Positions 1-6,221 of a stretch of DNA of 12,449 bases are shown here, piece after piece. The stretch is from NCBI GenBank assembly GCA_964587655.1, contig CAZPMT010000155.1, positions 1 to 12,449 of the forward strand, written 5' to 3'. This DNA is from CAZPMT01 sp964587655 (lineage in GTDB: Bacteria; Hydrogenedentota; Hydrogenedentia; Hydrogenedentales; SLHB01). The notes beneath the pieces are model-generated. The model had not been told where the DNA came from. It saw nothing but the letters and a program-made list of their open reading frames with translations, and made no database searches. Each line of letters starts with the position of its first letter. Positions within the stretch are counted from its first letter, which is position 1. The position numbers and the translations under genes are program-made.

Positions 1-67
1 GGGATTCACACCCGCTAGACAACGCGACCTTGCCCGGCCGCACCACAACCTCTCACCTCAAGTGACG

Positions 68-96
68 TTGACAAAGCGACGCCGGTATGATAATAT
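68..96 (+). promoter_or_regulatory. Sigma-70 promoter of the toxin-antitoxin operon
   Basis: A perfect -35 hexamer TTGACA (68-73), a 17-bp spacer and a -10-like TAATAT (91-96) lie just upstream of the antitoxin start at 118. An alternative -10, GATAAT (89-94), would have a 15-bp spacer. This is one of the best promoter matches in the window and fits a self-contained operon. The call rests on sequence match only. Confidence 0.6.
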
Positions 97-104
97 GTAA
101 TACC
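84..104. promoter_or_regulatory. Palindromic operator candidate over the -10
   Basis: GGTAT (84-88) and ATACC (100-104) form the outer arms of a 21-bp imperfect palindrome centred on base 94, with seven of ten symmetric positions complementary. It covers the -10 hexamer and lies just before the ribosome binding site of an antitoxin with a ribbon-helix-helix fold. Antitoxins of this type usually repress their own operon at such palindromes, so this is a reasonable autoregulatory operator. It is not proven. Confidence 0.45.
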
Positions 105-117
105 AGAGGTGATAAGG

Positions 118-360
118 ATGAGTACGGCAAAAGTAGCTATCACTATGGACAAGGAAGTGCTCAAGCGCTTGGATCGGTTGGTGAAAAACCGATTGTTCGA
201 GAACCGAAGCCGCGCCATTCAGGAGGCGGTAAGCGAAAAACTGGCGCGGTTGGAACAAAACCGGCTGGCGAAGGAATGCGCCAAACTGGATAAGGGATTT
301 GAGCAATCCATGGCCGAGGAAGGTCTGTCGGCTGAGGCGGCGGAATGGCCCGAATACTGA
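118..360 (+). CDS. MazE-type ribbon-helix-helix antitoxin
   Basis: An 80-residue antitoxin that should bind and neutralise the MazF-like ribonuclease encoded next to it and repress its own promoter. The N-terminal ~45 residues have the ribbon-helix-helix pattern: a beta strand (KVAITMD) followed by two helices (LKRLDRLVK and SRAIQEAVSEKLARL). The acidic C-terminal tail ends in EWPEY, the kind of disordered tail that blocks the toxin active site in MazE proteins paired with MazF. I chose ATG 118 because AGAGGTGAT lies at the right distance; an in-frame GTG at 109 falls inside that ribosome binding site. The gene overlaps the toxin gene by 16 bp, consistent with translational coupling. Base composition here is lower in GC than most of the window. 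Confidence 0.88.
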   Translation: MSTAKVAITMDKEVLKRLDRLVKNRLFENRSRAIQEAVSEKLARLEQNRLAKECAKLDKGFEQSMAEEGLSAEAAEWPEY

Positions 361-683
361 GAGGTGACATCGTGTGGGCCGACCTCAGCCCTGTCCGGGG
401 TCGTGAACAAGCCGGCCAACGCCCGGTCTTGGCGATAAGCCAGGATGTGTTCAATGAGCGTTCCGGCACGGTGATAGCGCTCGCCTTAACGAGCCAGCCT
501 CAAAGAGCGGGTTTCCCTTTGACTCTTGAATTGTCACACCCTCGACTTCCAAAGAAATCATGGGTCAAGATCAGCCAAATCAGAACGCTTTCCGTTGAAC
601 GGCTCGGGCAAAGAATAGGGAAGGCCTCGGCTGAGGACTTGGGCCTTATCGTTGAAGGCCTGAATGAGATAATCGGGTCGTGA
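345..683 (+). CDS. MazF/PemK-family endoribonuclease toxin
   Basis: A 112-residue toxin of the MazF/PemK family, sequence-specific ribonucleases that cut single-stranded mRNA and halt growth when the antitoxin is lost. The length is typical. The N-terminal strand RGDIVWADLSP and the GQRPVLAIS segment contain the conserved basic residue of the active site. ALTSQ supplies the conserved threonine, and the C-terminal half has the family pattern KKSWVKISQIRTLSVERLG. No key position looks damaged, so I expect an active toxin. ATG 345 is preceded by GAGG (334-337) and lies inside the antitoxin gene. GC content at 481-600 is 48% by hand count (58 of 120), well below the neighbouring htpG region, which suits a mobile toxin-antitoxin module. 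The exact cut site cannot be predicted. Confidence 0.9.
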   Translation: MARILRGDIVWADLSPVRGREQAGQRPVLAISQDVFNERSGTVIALALTSQPQRAGFPLTLELSHPRLPKKSWVKISQIRTLSVERLGQRIGKASAEDLGLIVEGLNEIIGS

Positions 684-708
684 GGAGTTACGCGAGGAGT
701 CCTGTAAT

Positions 709-1728
709 ATGCGATGCCTTTCTCGTGAACGCATCAAGACGATCATCGGCGGAGAGGCGGCGGACCGGTGCGGATTCTGGATGGGAAATCCGCACGGGGA
801 CACGTGGCCCATTTATCACGAGTATTTCGGGACGAAAGACGAAGAAGAGCTCCGTCTCAAGCTCGGCGACGATCTCCAGTGGGTGTGTCCGCAGTTTTTC
901 GCATCGACGTACCAGCATCCCGAAGGCAAAGGGATGTTCGACCTGGGTCTCAGCAAGAAAACGCACGGGCAGGCCGGGCCTTTGGCGGACTGCGAAACCC
1001 CGGAACAGGTGGATGCCATCGAATGGCCCAATCCCAATCATCTGCACTTCGACGAGTGTCTCGACACGCTCAAGCGGGCCGGCCCGTTCTATCGTGCGAG
1101 CGGCTTTTGGACGTGTTTCTATCACAACATCATGGACCTGTTCGGCATGGACAACTACATGACCAAGATGTACACCCATCCGGACGTGGTGCATGCCGTG
1201 ACGGACCACGTCTGCGGGTTCTACTACGAAGCCAACGAGCGGTTCTTCGACGTGGCCGGCGGTCTCGTCGACGGCTTCTTCTTCGGCAATGACTTCGGAA
1301 CGCAGGTGGACCTCATCTGCAGCCCGCCGCAGTTCGACACGTTCATTCTCCCGTGGTTCCGGAAGTTCACCGAACAGGGCCATCGTCACGGTCATCAGGT
1401 CATACTCCACTCGTGCGGCGCGATCTTTCGCGTGATCGACCGTTTGATCGAGGCGGGCGTCGATTGCCTGCATCCGTTGCAGGCGCGGGCGAGCGGCATG
1501 GACGCGCAGACGCTCGCCCAGCGCTACAAGGGCCGGATCGCGTTTCTCGGCGGCGTCGACACGCAGGAACTACTCGTGCACGCGACGCCCGATGAGGTGA
1601 AAGCGGACGTTCGCCGCATCAAGGCCTTGCTTGGCCCCCGGCTGATCGTAAGCCCGAGCCATGAGGCCCTGCTGCCCAACGTCTCTCCGGAGAATGTACT
1701 CGCCATGGCGGAAGCGGCGCGGGAATGA
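709..1728 (+). CDS. URO-D superfamily protein 1 (methyltransferase-like)
   Basis: A 339-residue protein of the uroporphyrinogen decarboxylase superfamily (PF01208-like TIM barrel). This superfamily includes HemE and also cobalamin- or coenzyme M-dependent methyltransferases such as MtaA and CmuA. The motif LHSCG (H234, C236) resembles the zinc-binding HxCG of the methyltransferase branch. GGVDTQELL (281-289) and SPSHEALLPNVSPENV (315-330), with H318, are the conserved C-terminal barrel motifs, and GNDFG (193-197) is the mid-barrel motif. This argues for methyl-group chemistry rather than haem synthesis; the substrate is unknown. ATG 709 has GAGGAGT (694-700) upstream. The gap to the toxin stop is 25 nt with no obvious terminator, so read-through from the toxin-antitoxin promoter is likely. 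No corrinoid protein gene lies nearby. Confidence 0.85.
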   Translation: MRCLSRERIKTIIGGEAADRCGFWMGNPHGDTWPIYHEYFGTKDEEELRLKLGDDLQWVCPQFFASTYQHPEGKGMFDLGLSKKTHGQAGPLADCETPEQVDAIEWPNPNHLHFDECLDTLKRAGPFYRASGFWTCFYHNIMDLFGMDNYMTKMYTHPDVVHAVTDHVCGFYYEANERFFDVAGGLVDGFFFGNDFGTQVDLICSPPQFDTFILPWFRKFTEQGHRHGHQVILHSCGAIFRVIDRLIEAGVDCLHPLQARASGMDAQTLAQRYKGRIAFLGGVDTQELLVHATPDEVKADVRRIKALLGPRLIVSPSHEALLPNVSPENVLAMAEAARE

Positions 1729-1734
1729 TGGCTG

Positions 1735-1791
1735 GCTCCTCACGGAGCAAGACGATTCCCAACGCGGAGACAAGAGGTTGCAGCCCCTTGT
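1735..1791 (+). terminator. Two weak hairpins downstream of URO-D gene 1
   Basis: GCTCC(TCAC)GGAGC at 1735-1748 can form a 5-bp stem, and ACAAG...CTTGT at 1770-1791 a second stem with one internal mismatch. Neither is followed by a T-run, so intrinsic termination is only possible. They are the sole RNA structures I see between the URO-D gene and the tolC promoter. Confidence 0.2.
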
Positions 1792-1809
1792 CCAACAATC
1801 TCTGCTTCT

Positions 1810-1838
1810 TTGACTGCGTCTTGACTATGCGGTATCAT
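1810..1838 (+). promoter_or_regulatory. Sigma-70 promoter of the tolC-family gene
   Basis: TTGACT (1810-1815), a 17-bp spacer and TATCAT (1833-1838) each match the sigma-70 consensus at five of six positions. Transcription would start near 1845, leaving a short leader before the ATG at 1875. The position just ahead of an independent gene supports the call. Confidence 0.55.
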
Positions 1839-1874
1839 AACTAGAGCCAGTGGTGGTATGAGGTGAGTTGTCCC

Positions 1875-3338
1875 ATGAGATTCCTTTTCGTTTTCTTCGT
1901 TTGCGTTTCTTTCTTAGGTTGGGCGCAAGACGCGCCGAAGACTGTCGAAGCCGCGCCGGCTCCGGCTCCCTCCGATGAGGCCGGACTCGAACCCGTTTCC
2001 GAGGACGTCCTGAAAGGCATGGAAGCCTATTGGGCGGAAGAGGCGGCGGCAGAAGTGCTAGCCGACGCGTTACCGCTCGATGTCCACACCTGCGTTGAGC
2101 TGGCGCTGTCGCAAAACGCGCAGGTGCTCGTGGCGCAGGACGAAGTGAACGCCGCGAAGGAAAAGATCGGCCAGGCCCGTTCACAGTTGCTGCCGCAGGT
2201 GAAGGGTCAAGTCTCGTACGTGTATATCGACGGACTGAAGACGGCTTCGATGAGCGGCGTATTGGGCAGCGTTCTCGGCAGCACGTTCTCGTCATTCCAA
2301 GGAAAAAAGGAGCAGCGGCAGGACACAATCACCATCAGTCAGACGCTGTTCGCCGGTGGCCAGATTCTCGCCGCGACGAAGGCCTCGCGATTCCTGGCCG
2401 AGTCGCAGGAGTGGCAGAAGCAGGCGAAGTTGAACGATCTCGAGTTTCAGGCCAAGCAGTCGTATTACGGGTGCCTCCTAGCGCGCGCCATGGTGCGCGT
2501 GGCGGAAGAGAGCGTGGTGACCTTCAAGCATCATCAGAACGACGCGCAGCAGATGCTCGATGTCGGACTGATCAGCAACTTTGAAGTGTTGCGCGCGAAG
2601 ACGGAAGTGGGGTCGCGCGAGGCCGATCTGGTGGCCGCGAAGAACGCGGTCCGGCTGGCGGTCGTCAACCTGCGCCGAATCTTGGCCTTGCCCGAGGAAA
2701 AGCCGATCCGGATTGCAGGCAAGCTCGAGTGGACGCCCAGCGTGGGCGCTGTTAACGAACTAGTGGCGCAGGCGCAAGAGGACCGGCCGGAGATTCTAGC
2801 CCTCGAAAAAGGCATCAAAGCGGCACAACAAAACGTGAAACGCGTGAAGGGCGAGTATCTGCCGAAAGCGGGCGCAACCGCCACCTGGACGAACATTGAC
2901 GGAAGCGGAAGCATTACCCCCGAAGGTTGGACATTCGGCCTCGGCGCGCAGATGGACTTCTATGCCGGCGGCCGCCGCAAGCACGAACTGGCGGAAGCCA
3001 GGGATCGGCAACAGAGCGTGGAACATCAGTTGGAGGACGTGCGACGCCTGATCGAACTCGACGTCCGCAACGCTTACATACAAATGGAAGATGCCGCGGC
3101 CCGCATCCGGCAGGAACAGGGCACCGTCGAACTCGGACGCGAGGGACGCCGTCTCGCGCAGTTGCGGTTCCAGGAAGGCGTGGGAACGCAGTCGGAAATG
3201 CTCGATGCGGAACTCGCCCTCACGAACGCCGAGACCATGCTCGTGAAAGCCATCCACGATTACGCTTTGGCGCACGCGGCAATCGAGAAAGCCGTCGGCA
3301 AGAGTTGGGTCAAACAGGAAGAGAACCCGCCCAAGTAA
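1875..3338 (+). CDS. TolC-family outer-membrane efflux channel
   Basis: A 487-residue outer-membrane factor, the exit duct of tripartite efflux pumps or type I secretion systems. It opens with a clear signal peptide (MRFLFVFFVCVSFLGWA, then QDAPK). An Ala/Pro/Glu-rich linker of about 50 residues precedes two repeated alpha-helical outer-membrane-efflux domains. LDVHTCVELALSQNAQVLVA opens the first, with ISQTLFAGGQ as the typical beta-barrel strand. LRRILALPEE closes the first repeat, and LGAQMDFYAGGRR marks the second barrel strand. I chose ATG 1875 over the in-frame GTG 1863 because GAGGTGAG sits about 8 nt upstream of it and the signal peptide begins there. No membrane fusion protein or pump gene adjoins it, so it probably serves a system encoded elsewhere. 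It converges on the sigma-GNAT gene. Confidence 0.9.
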   Translation: MRFLFVFFVCVSFLGWAQDAPKTVEAAPAPAPSDEAGLEPVSEDVLKGMEAYWAEEAAAEVLADALPLDVHTCVELALSQNAQVLVAQDEVNAAKEKIGQARSQLLPQVKGQVSYVYIDGLKTASMSGVLGSVLGSTFSSFQGKKEQRQDTITISQTLFAGGQILAATKASRFLAESQEWQKQAKLNDLEFQAKQSYYGCLLARAMVRVAEESVVTFKHHQNDAQQMLDVGLISNFEVLRAKTEVGSREADLVAAKNAVRLAVVNLRRILALPEEKPIRIAGKLEWTPSVGAVNELVAQAQEDRPEILALEKGIKAAQQNVKRVKGEYLPKAGATATWTNIDGSGSITPEGWTFGLGAQMDFYAGGRRKHELAEARDRQQSVEHQLEDVRRLIELDVRNAYIQMEDAAARIRQEQGTVELGREGRRLAQLRFQEGVGTQSEMLDAELALTNAETMLVKAIHDYALAHAAIEKAVGKSWVKQEENPPK

Positions 3339-3349
3339 TCCTGTCTCCA

Positions 3350-3365
3350 TCCGGACCCAACCGGA
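3350..3365. terminator. Small hairpin between convergent genes
   Basis: TCCGG (3350-3354) and CCGGA (3361-3365) can pair around a 6-nt loop, 12 nt after the tolC-family stop and about 37 nt after the sigma-GNAT stop on the other strand. There is no T-run on either side. It could help terminate both transcripts, but the stem is short. Confidence 0.25.
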
Positions 3366-3401
3366 GTTCGATGAGCGCCCGACGCGGCCTCAGCGCCACT
3401 C

Positions 3402-5003
3402 TCACACGATCTGCTTTCGGAACCAGGCGAACGCGAACTCACGCTTCACTACGTCGAGCAATCCAGGATCCAACGCCAGTGAGCTTGGACATGGCAACTC
3501 GATCTCCTGTGCGCCCGCTTCGCCTGCGAGGCACGCACACTCCCGAAGCAGCGCGCTCATGGAGTTCGATGACGACAACACGTCTGGTTCCGCGTACAAC
3601 TCGCTTTGCTCCGGCGGGACCTCCGGAACCGGCAGACTGCCATCGGTTTGCGGATCGTAGGTCCACAATTCCAGCAGCGCCCGATGCCCTTCCCACGCGA
3701 TCTCCGAGATCCACGCCCGCTCTGAATCCTCACGCCACGTAAAATCCGTCGGAGACCAATGGCTCACCTTGAGCAGTCCCGATAGGTCCGCCTCGTGCGG
3801 CCTGACCCTCTTCGACGCAAGACGCTTCCCCAGCGCTACTGGAACACAGCGGCAAACGGCGTGGTCGTATTCGTAGAAAGGCTTCATGCCGAACCGGCGC
3901 AAAGATGCATAGTGGCCGCTGACGGTGTTGCTCCCGACGTCAACGGCGGGCAGGCCCGCCGCGCGCGCAACCCGTTCCGCCTCTTCCAGCAGAACCGTCT
4001 CGATCCCCCAGCCGTAATACTCCCAGAGGTAGTCGATGCATTCGACGTCGAGGCTCAGCCCAAAAGGCTCCGGCTCGCGAGCAACCCAAAGGTCCGCAAA
4101 CCCGACGATTCTACCGCCGGGTTCCTCGGCAAGCAGCGTCATGTTGCCTCGCGCCGCGTAGTTGTCGAAATGCGCCGTCAGCCAAGCGTCGTTGGACCAC
4201 GGACCGCCGGGCCAGTCTTCCGCCCCGGGCGCACGGTGCGCGTTGGACTCATCTAGTTGCTGCTGTAGTTCGCCGTCGAACCGCCTCAGCGCGGCGATGT
4301 CCTCACGCGTCATCGTGCGGATCGATACCTCCACGTCGCCTTTCAAAAGCACGCGGCGTTTCTGCTCATAGTGAAGTGTCATGTCCGGCTCCTTCTCCAT
4401 GTATACGTCCGGCCGCCAGCCTCGTCCTTCCTTCGACCGGCTGAGCCGCGCGATATGAGATAGTTCACGCAAACCGGCCAACTGCGCCCTCAACTGCTTT
4501 CGCGAGGCATGCAGCCGGCTGTTGACCGTGCTCAGCGGGACCTGCAGGATTCCCGCAATCTCCTTTTGCGAATGCCCATGCACGTAAAACATCTCGCTGA
4601 CGGCCCGTTCCCTTTTCGGCAGGGCACGGACCGCCGAGAGGACCTTCTCCAGAATCTCTTTCCGAATCGCCTTCTCATCGGGAGAGGCGTTGCTGGACGG
4701 CGCTTCATGGGCGCAGTCGAGCGATATCGTGTCTATCCGCTTACGCCTCGTGATCCGATCGCAGTACTTGTACACGATCCTCCTCAGCCAACCCGGAAAC
4801 GCGGCGGGCTCGCGAAGCTTCGGCAGGTCGCGGTACGCTTCAATAAAGGCTTCTTGGACGACATCTTCCGCAAGATGGAAGTCCCGGAGCACTCCGTGTG
4901 CATAGCGGAAGGCTGCCGTCCAGAATTGTGTGACAAGGTTGCAGTACGCATCCAAGTCACCCCGCTGGGCTTGCCTCACGAGATTGCCGATGTCACACGC
5001 CAT
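3402..5003 (-). CDS. ECF sigma factor fused to a GNAT acetyltransferase
   Basis: A 533-residue protein in one uninterrupted frame with an unusual domain order. Residues ~20-90 are sigma-70 region 2 (AEDVVQEAFIEAYRDLPKL, then the promoter-melting segment AAFPGWLRRIVYKYCDRI). Residues ~128-172 are region 4, a helix-turn-helix (SQKEIAGILQVPLSTVNSRLH). After a linker, residues ~226-382 look like a GNAT fold: LLAEEPGGRIVGFADLWV strands, a degenerate acetyl-CoA loop YGWGIET (330-336), and FGMKPFYEYDH. Residues ~405-533 form another alpha/beta region, possibly a second degenerate GNAT half. ECF sigma factors are normally ~170-200 residues, so two thirds of this protein is extra. No anti-sigma gene is adjacent; the C-terminal part may be the sensor or regulator. 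The isomerase stop lies 119 nt upstream. An internal start at M208 is discussed separately. Upstream of ATG 5003 only a weak GGGG-type ribosome binding site is seen. Confidence 0.85.
   Translation of the reverse strand: MACDIGNLVRQAQRGDLDAYCNLVTQFWTAAFRYAHGVLRDFHLAEDVVQEAFIEAYRDLPKLREPAAFPGWLRRIVYKYCDRITRRKRIDTISLDCAHEAPSSNASPDEKAIRKEILEKVLSAVRALPKRERAVSEMFYVHGHSQKEIAGILQVPLSTVNSRLHASRKQLRAQLAGLRELSHIARLSRSKEGRGWRPDVYMEKEPDMTLHYEQKRRVLLKGDVEVSIRTMTREDIAALRRFDGELQQQLDESNAHRAPGAEDWPGGPWSNDAWLTAHFDNYAARGNMTLLAEEPGGRIVGFADLWVAREPEPFGLSLDVECIDYLWEYYGWGIETVLLEEAERVARAAGLPAVDVGSNTVSGHYASLRRFGMKPFYEYDHAVCRCVPVALGKRLASKRVRPHEADLSGLLKVSHWSPTDFTWREDSERAWISEIAWEGHRALLELWTYDPQTDGSLPVPEVPPEQSELYAEPDVLSSSNSMSALLRECACLAGEAGAQEIELPCPSSLALDPGLLDVVKREFAFAWFRKQIV
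4380..4394 (-). promoter_or_regulatory. Internal Shine-Dalgarno and ATG at the domain junction
   Basis: On the minus strand AAGGAG (4394-4389) is followed by a 6-nt spacer and an in-frame ATG (4382-4380), codon M208 of the sigma-GNAT ORF. This is a better translation start signal than the one before the full-length ATG at 5003. It lies exactly between sigma region 4 and the GNAT domain, and initiation here would give a 326-residue acetyltransferase without the sigma part. A second ATG (4400-4398, M202) lies 18 nt further upstream. Confidence 0.5.
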
Positions 5004-5122
5004 GTACCGATACCCCGCATGCGAGTGTACCGTCTATTAGTCCCATTTTCGGGCGGGGAGCTTTCTTGTCCCACGAGACACAGGCATGGACCAAATGCAC
5101 AGAGATTGGCTATAGGCCGGGC

Positions 5123-5947
5123 CTACAACAAGGATTTGAGATGCCGGAGACTTTTCTCCGCCTGTTCGATTGTGCCGCATTCGACGGAGAGGACTAGGTC
5201 GCGCGGGGCTTTCCGGCAGATCTCGATGACGCGCTTCCAGTCGATCACCCCATCGCCGCAGGCGCATCCCACCGGAGTCCCGGTAACCTTGCCGCGTTCG
5301 GCGTCGGACTGCTGGATCGAGATGTCCTTCGCATGGACGTGCACGAGGCGCGGCAGGACGTGTTCGAGCCACGCATAGGGATCCTGCCCGCCGAGGAAGC
5401 TGTTGCCCGTATCGAAGTTGATCCCGATGCTCGGGCTTTGCACGAGATTCGCGATACGATCGAGGCCGGCGGGGAGTTTGCTGTACTGCTGATGCGGCTC
5501 GATGCCGATGAGGATCCCGCGCGGCTCGGCGACAAGCGAGACCTCCTTCAGCACGTACCGCATCAGGACGTGATCCTCCTCCACCGTGGTCCACGCGGGC
5601 TTCGGCCCTTCGTCCGTGTTGACGACCGGCGCGCCCGCCTCCGCTGCGAACCTGACGGCCTGCTTGAGGTACTCCGTGCCGATCTCCGGCTTGCACAGCG
5701 GCGTGTGGCTGGACAGCCCGGACATCCTGACGCCGCACTTGTCGCATGCGCGTTTCAGGCGCAGAGGATCGTCGAGCATCGAGACGCTGTGGAAGTAGCC
5801 CGCTTCGCTGAGGAGCTCGCGTCCCCAATGGACCATCGGCTCGACGTACTCGTATCCGAGGTCCGCCGCCTTCGCAACACCCCACTCGAAGGGCTTGTCG
5901 TCATGACGCACGAATTCAAGATTGATCCCGATCGCCAGCTTTCCCAT
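5123..5947 (-). CDS. Sugar phosphate isomerase/epimerase (xylose-isomerase-like TIM barrel) 1
   Basis: A 274-residue AP-endonuclease-2/xylose-isomerase-like TIM barrel, the fold of IolE/IolI-, hydroxypyruvate-isomerase- and tagatose-epimerase-type enzymes. The four metal or catalytic positions are visible: E150 in IGIEPH, D179 in NFDTGN, H205 in HVHAKD, and E256 in SVECG. GDGVIDWKRV (231-240) is the usual barrel motif after strand 7. The complete set suggests an active metal-dependent sugar or polyol isomerase, epimerase or dehydratase; the substrate cannot be read from sequence. There is no signal peptide, so it should be cytoplasmic. ATG 5947 has AAGGAG with a 7-nt spacer. The gene is divergent from URO-D gene 2 and heads a possible two-gene unit with the sigma-GNAT gene, 119 nt downstream. 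Confidence 0.86.
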   Translation of the reverse strand: MGKLAIGINLEFVRHDDKPFEWGVAKAADLGYEYVEPMVHWGRELLSEAGYFHSVSMLDDPLRLKRACDKCGVRMSGLSSHTPLCKPEIGTEYLKQAVRFAAEAGAPVVNTDEGPKPAWTTVEEDHVLMRYVLKEVSLVAEPRGILIGIEPHQQYSKLPAGLDRIANLVQSPSIGINFDTGNSFLGGQDPYAWLEHVLPRLVHVHAKDISIQQSDAERGKVTGTPVGCACGDGVIDWKRVIEICRKAPRDLVLSVECGTIEQAEKSLRHLKSLL

Positions 5948-5997
5948 AGGTAGTCTCCTTTGCCGCTCGATGTACGCAGCGCGTTTTCAGTACGTAT

Positions 5998-6026
5998 AAG
6001 ATAGACGATGCGAACAAGACGATCAA
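5998..6026 (-). promoter_or_regulatory. Candidate promoter for isomerase 1
   Basis: On the minus strand TTGATC (6026-6021), a 17-bp spacer and TATCTT (6003-5998) each match the sigma-70 consensus at four of six positions. The site is about 50 nt upstream of the isomerase start. It is plausible by spacing and location but only a moderate match. Confidence 0.35.
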
Positions 6027-6083
6027 TCTAACCTGCTGTTGCGCTGTGACGCCCCGCCATGTTACAACGACGGGCCGACAACG

Positions 6084-6171
6084 TTGCGTCATTCCCGCGA
6101 AGGCGGGAATCCAGTGCGAAGATTGCGGTGCGCGTGTGTTCTGGATTCCCGCCTTCGCGGGAATGACGCAA
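6084..6171. repeat. Perfect 31-nt inverted repeat of two REP-like units
   Basis: The arms at 6084-6114 and 6141-6171 are perfectly complementary over 31 nt and separated by 26 nt. Each arm itself contains a short hairpin, ATTCCCGC-GAAG-GCGGGAAT. The core CATTCCCGCGAAGGCGGGAA is a dispersed palindromic repeat I recognise from many GC-rich genomes, where chance translation gives peptides such as VIPAKAGIQ and WIPAFAGMT. Paired head to head, the units form a BIME-like element. It ends 50 nt before the URO-D gene 2 start, so a transcript crossing it could fold into a long hairpin in the leader. The source transposase is not in this window. Confidence 0.85.
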
Positions 6172-6221
6172 TTCCGGGATTTCTCACAAGTTCTAAGAGC
6201 AAATGTGGAGGGCACAAGCAC

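Noticed and set aside
2927..3742. A 271-codon plus-strand frame overlapping the tolC-family and sigma-GNAT genes
   Set aside because: Arg/Pro/Thr-rich translation with no domain, spanning the 3' ends of two well-supported convergent genes.
4509..5378. A 289-codon plus-strand frame over the sigma-factor region
   Set aside because: It is antisense to the conserved sigma regions 2 and 4 and to the end of isomerase 1, with no recognisable domain.
6039..6221. N-terminal extension of URO-D protein 2
   Set aside because: The extra 61 residues are translated repeat sequence. The family start and the GGAGGG ribosome binding site both point to ATG 6222.
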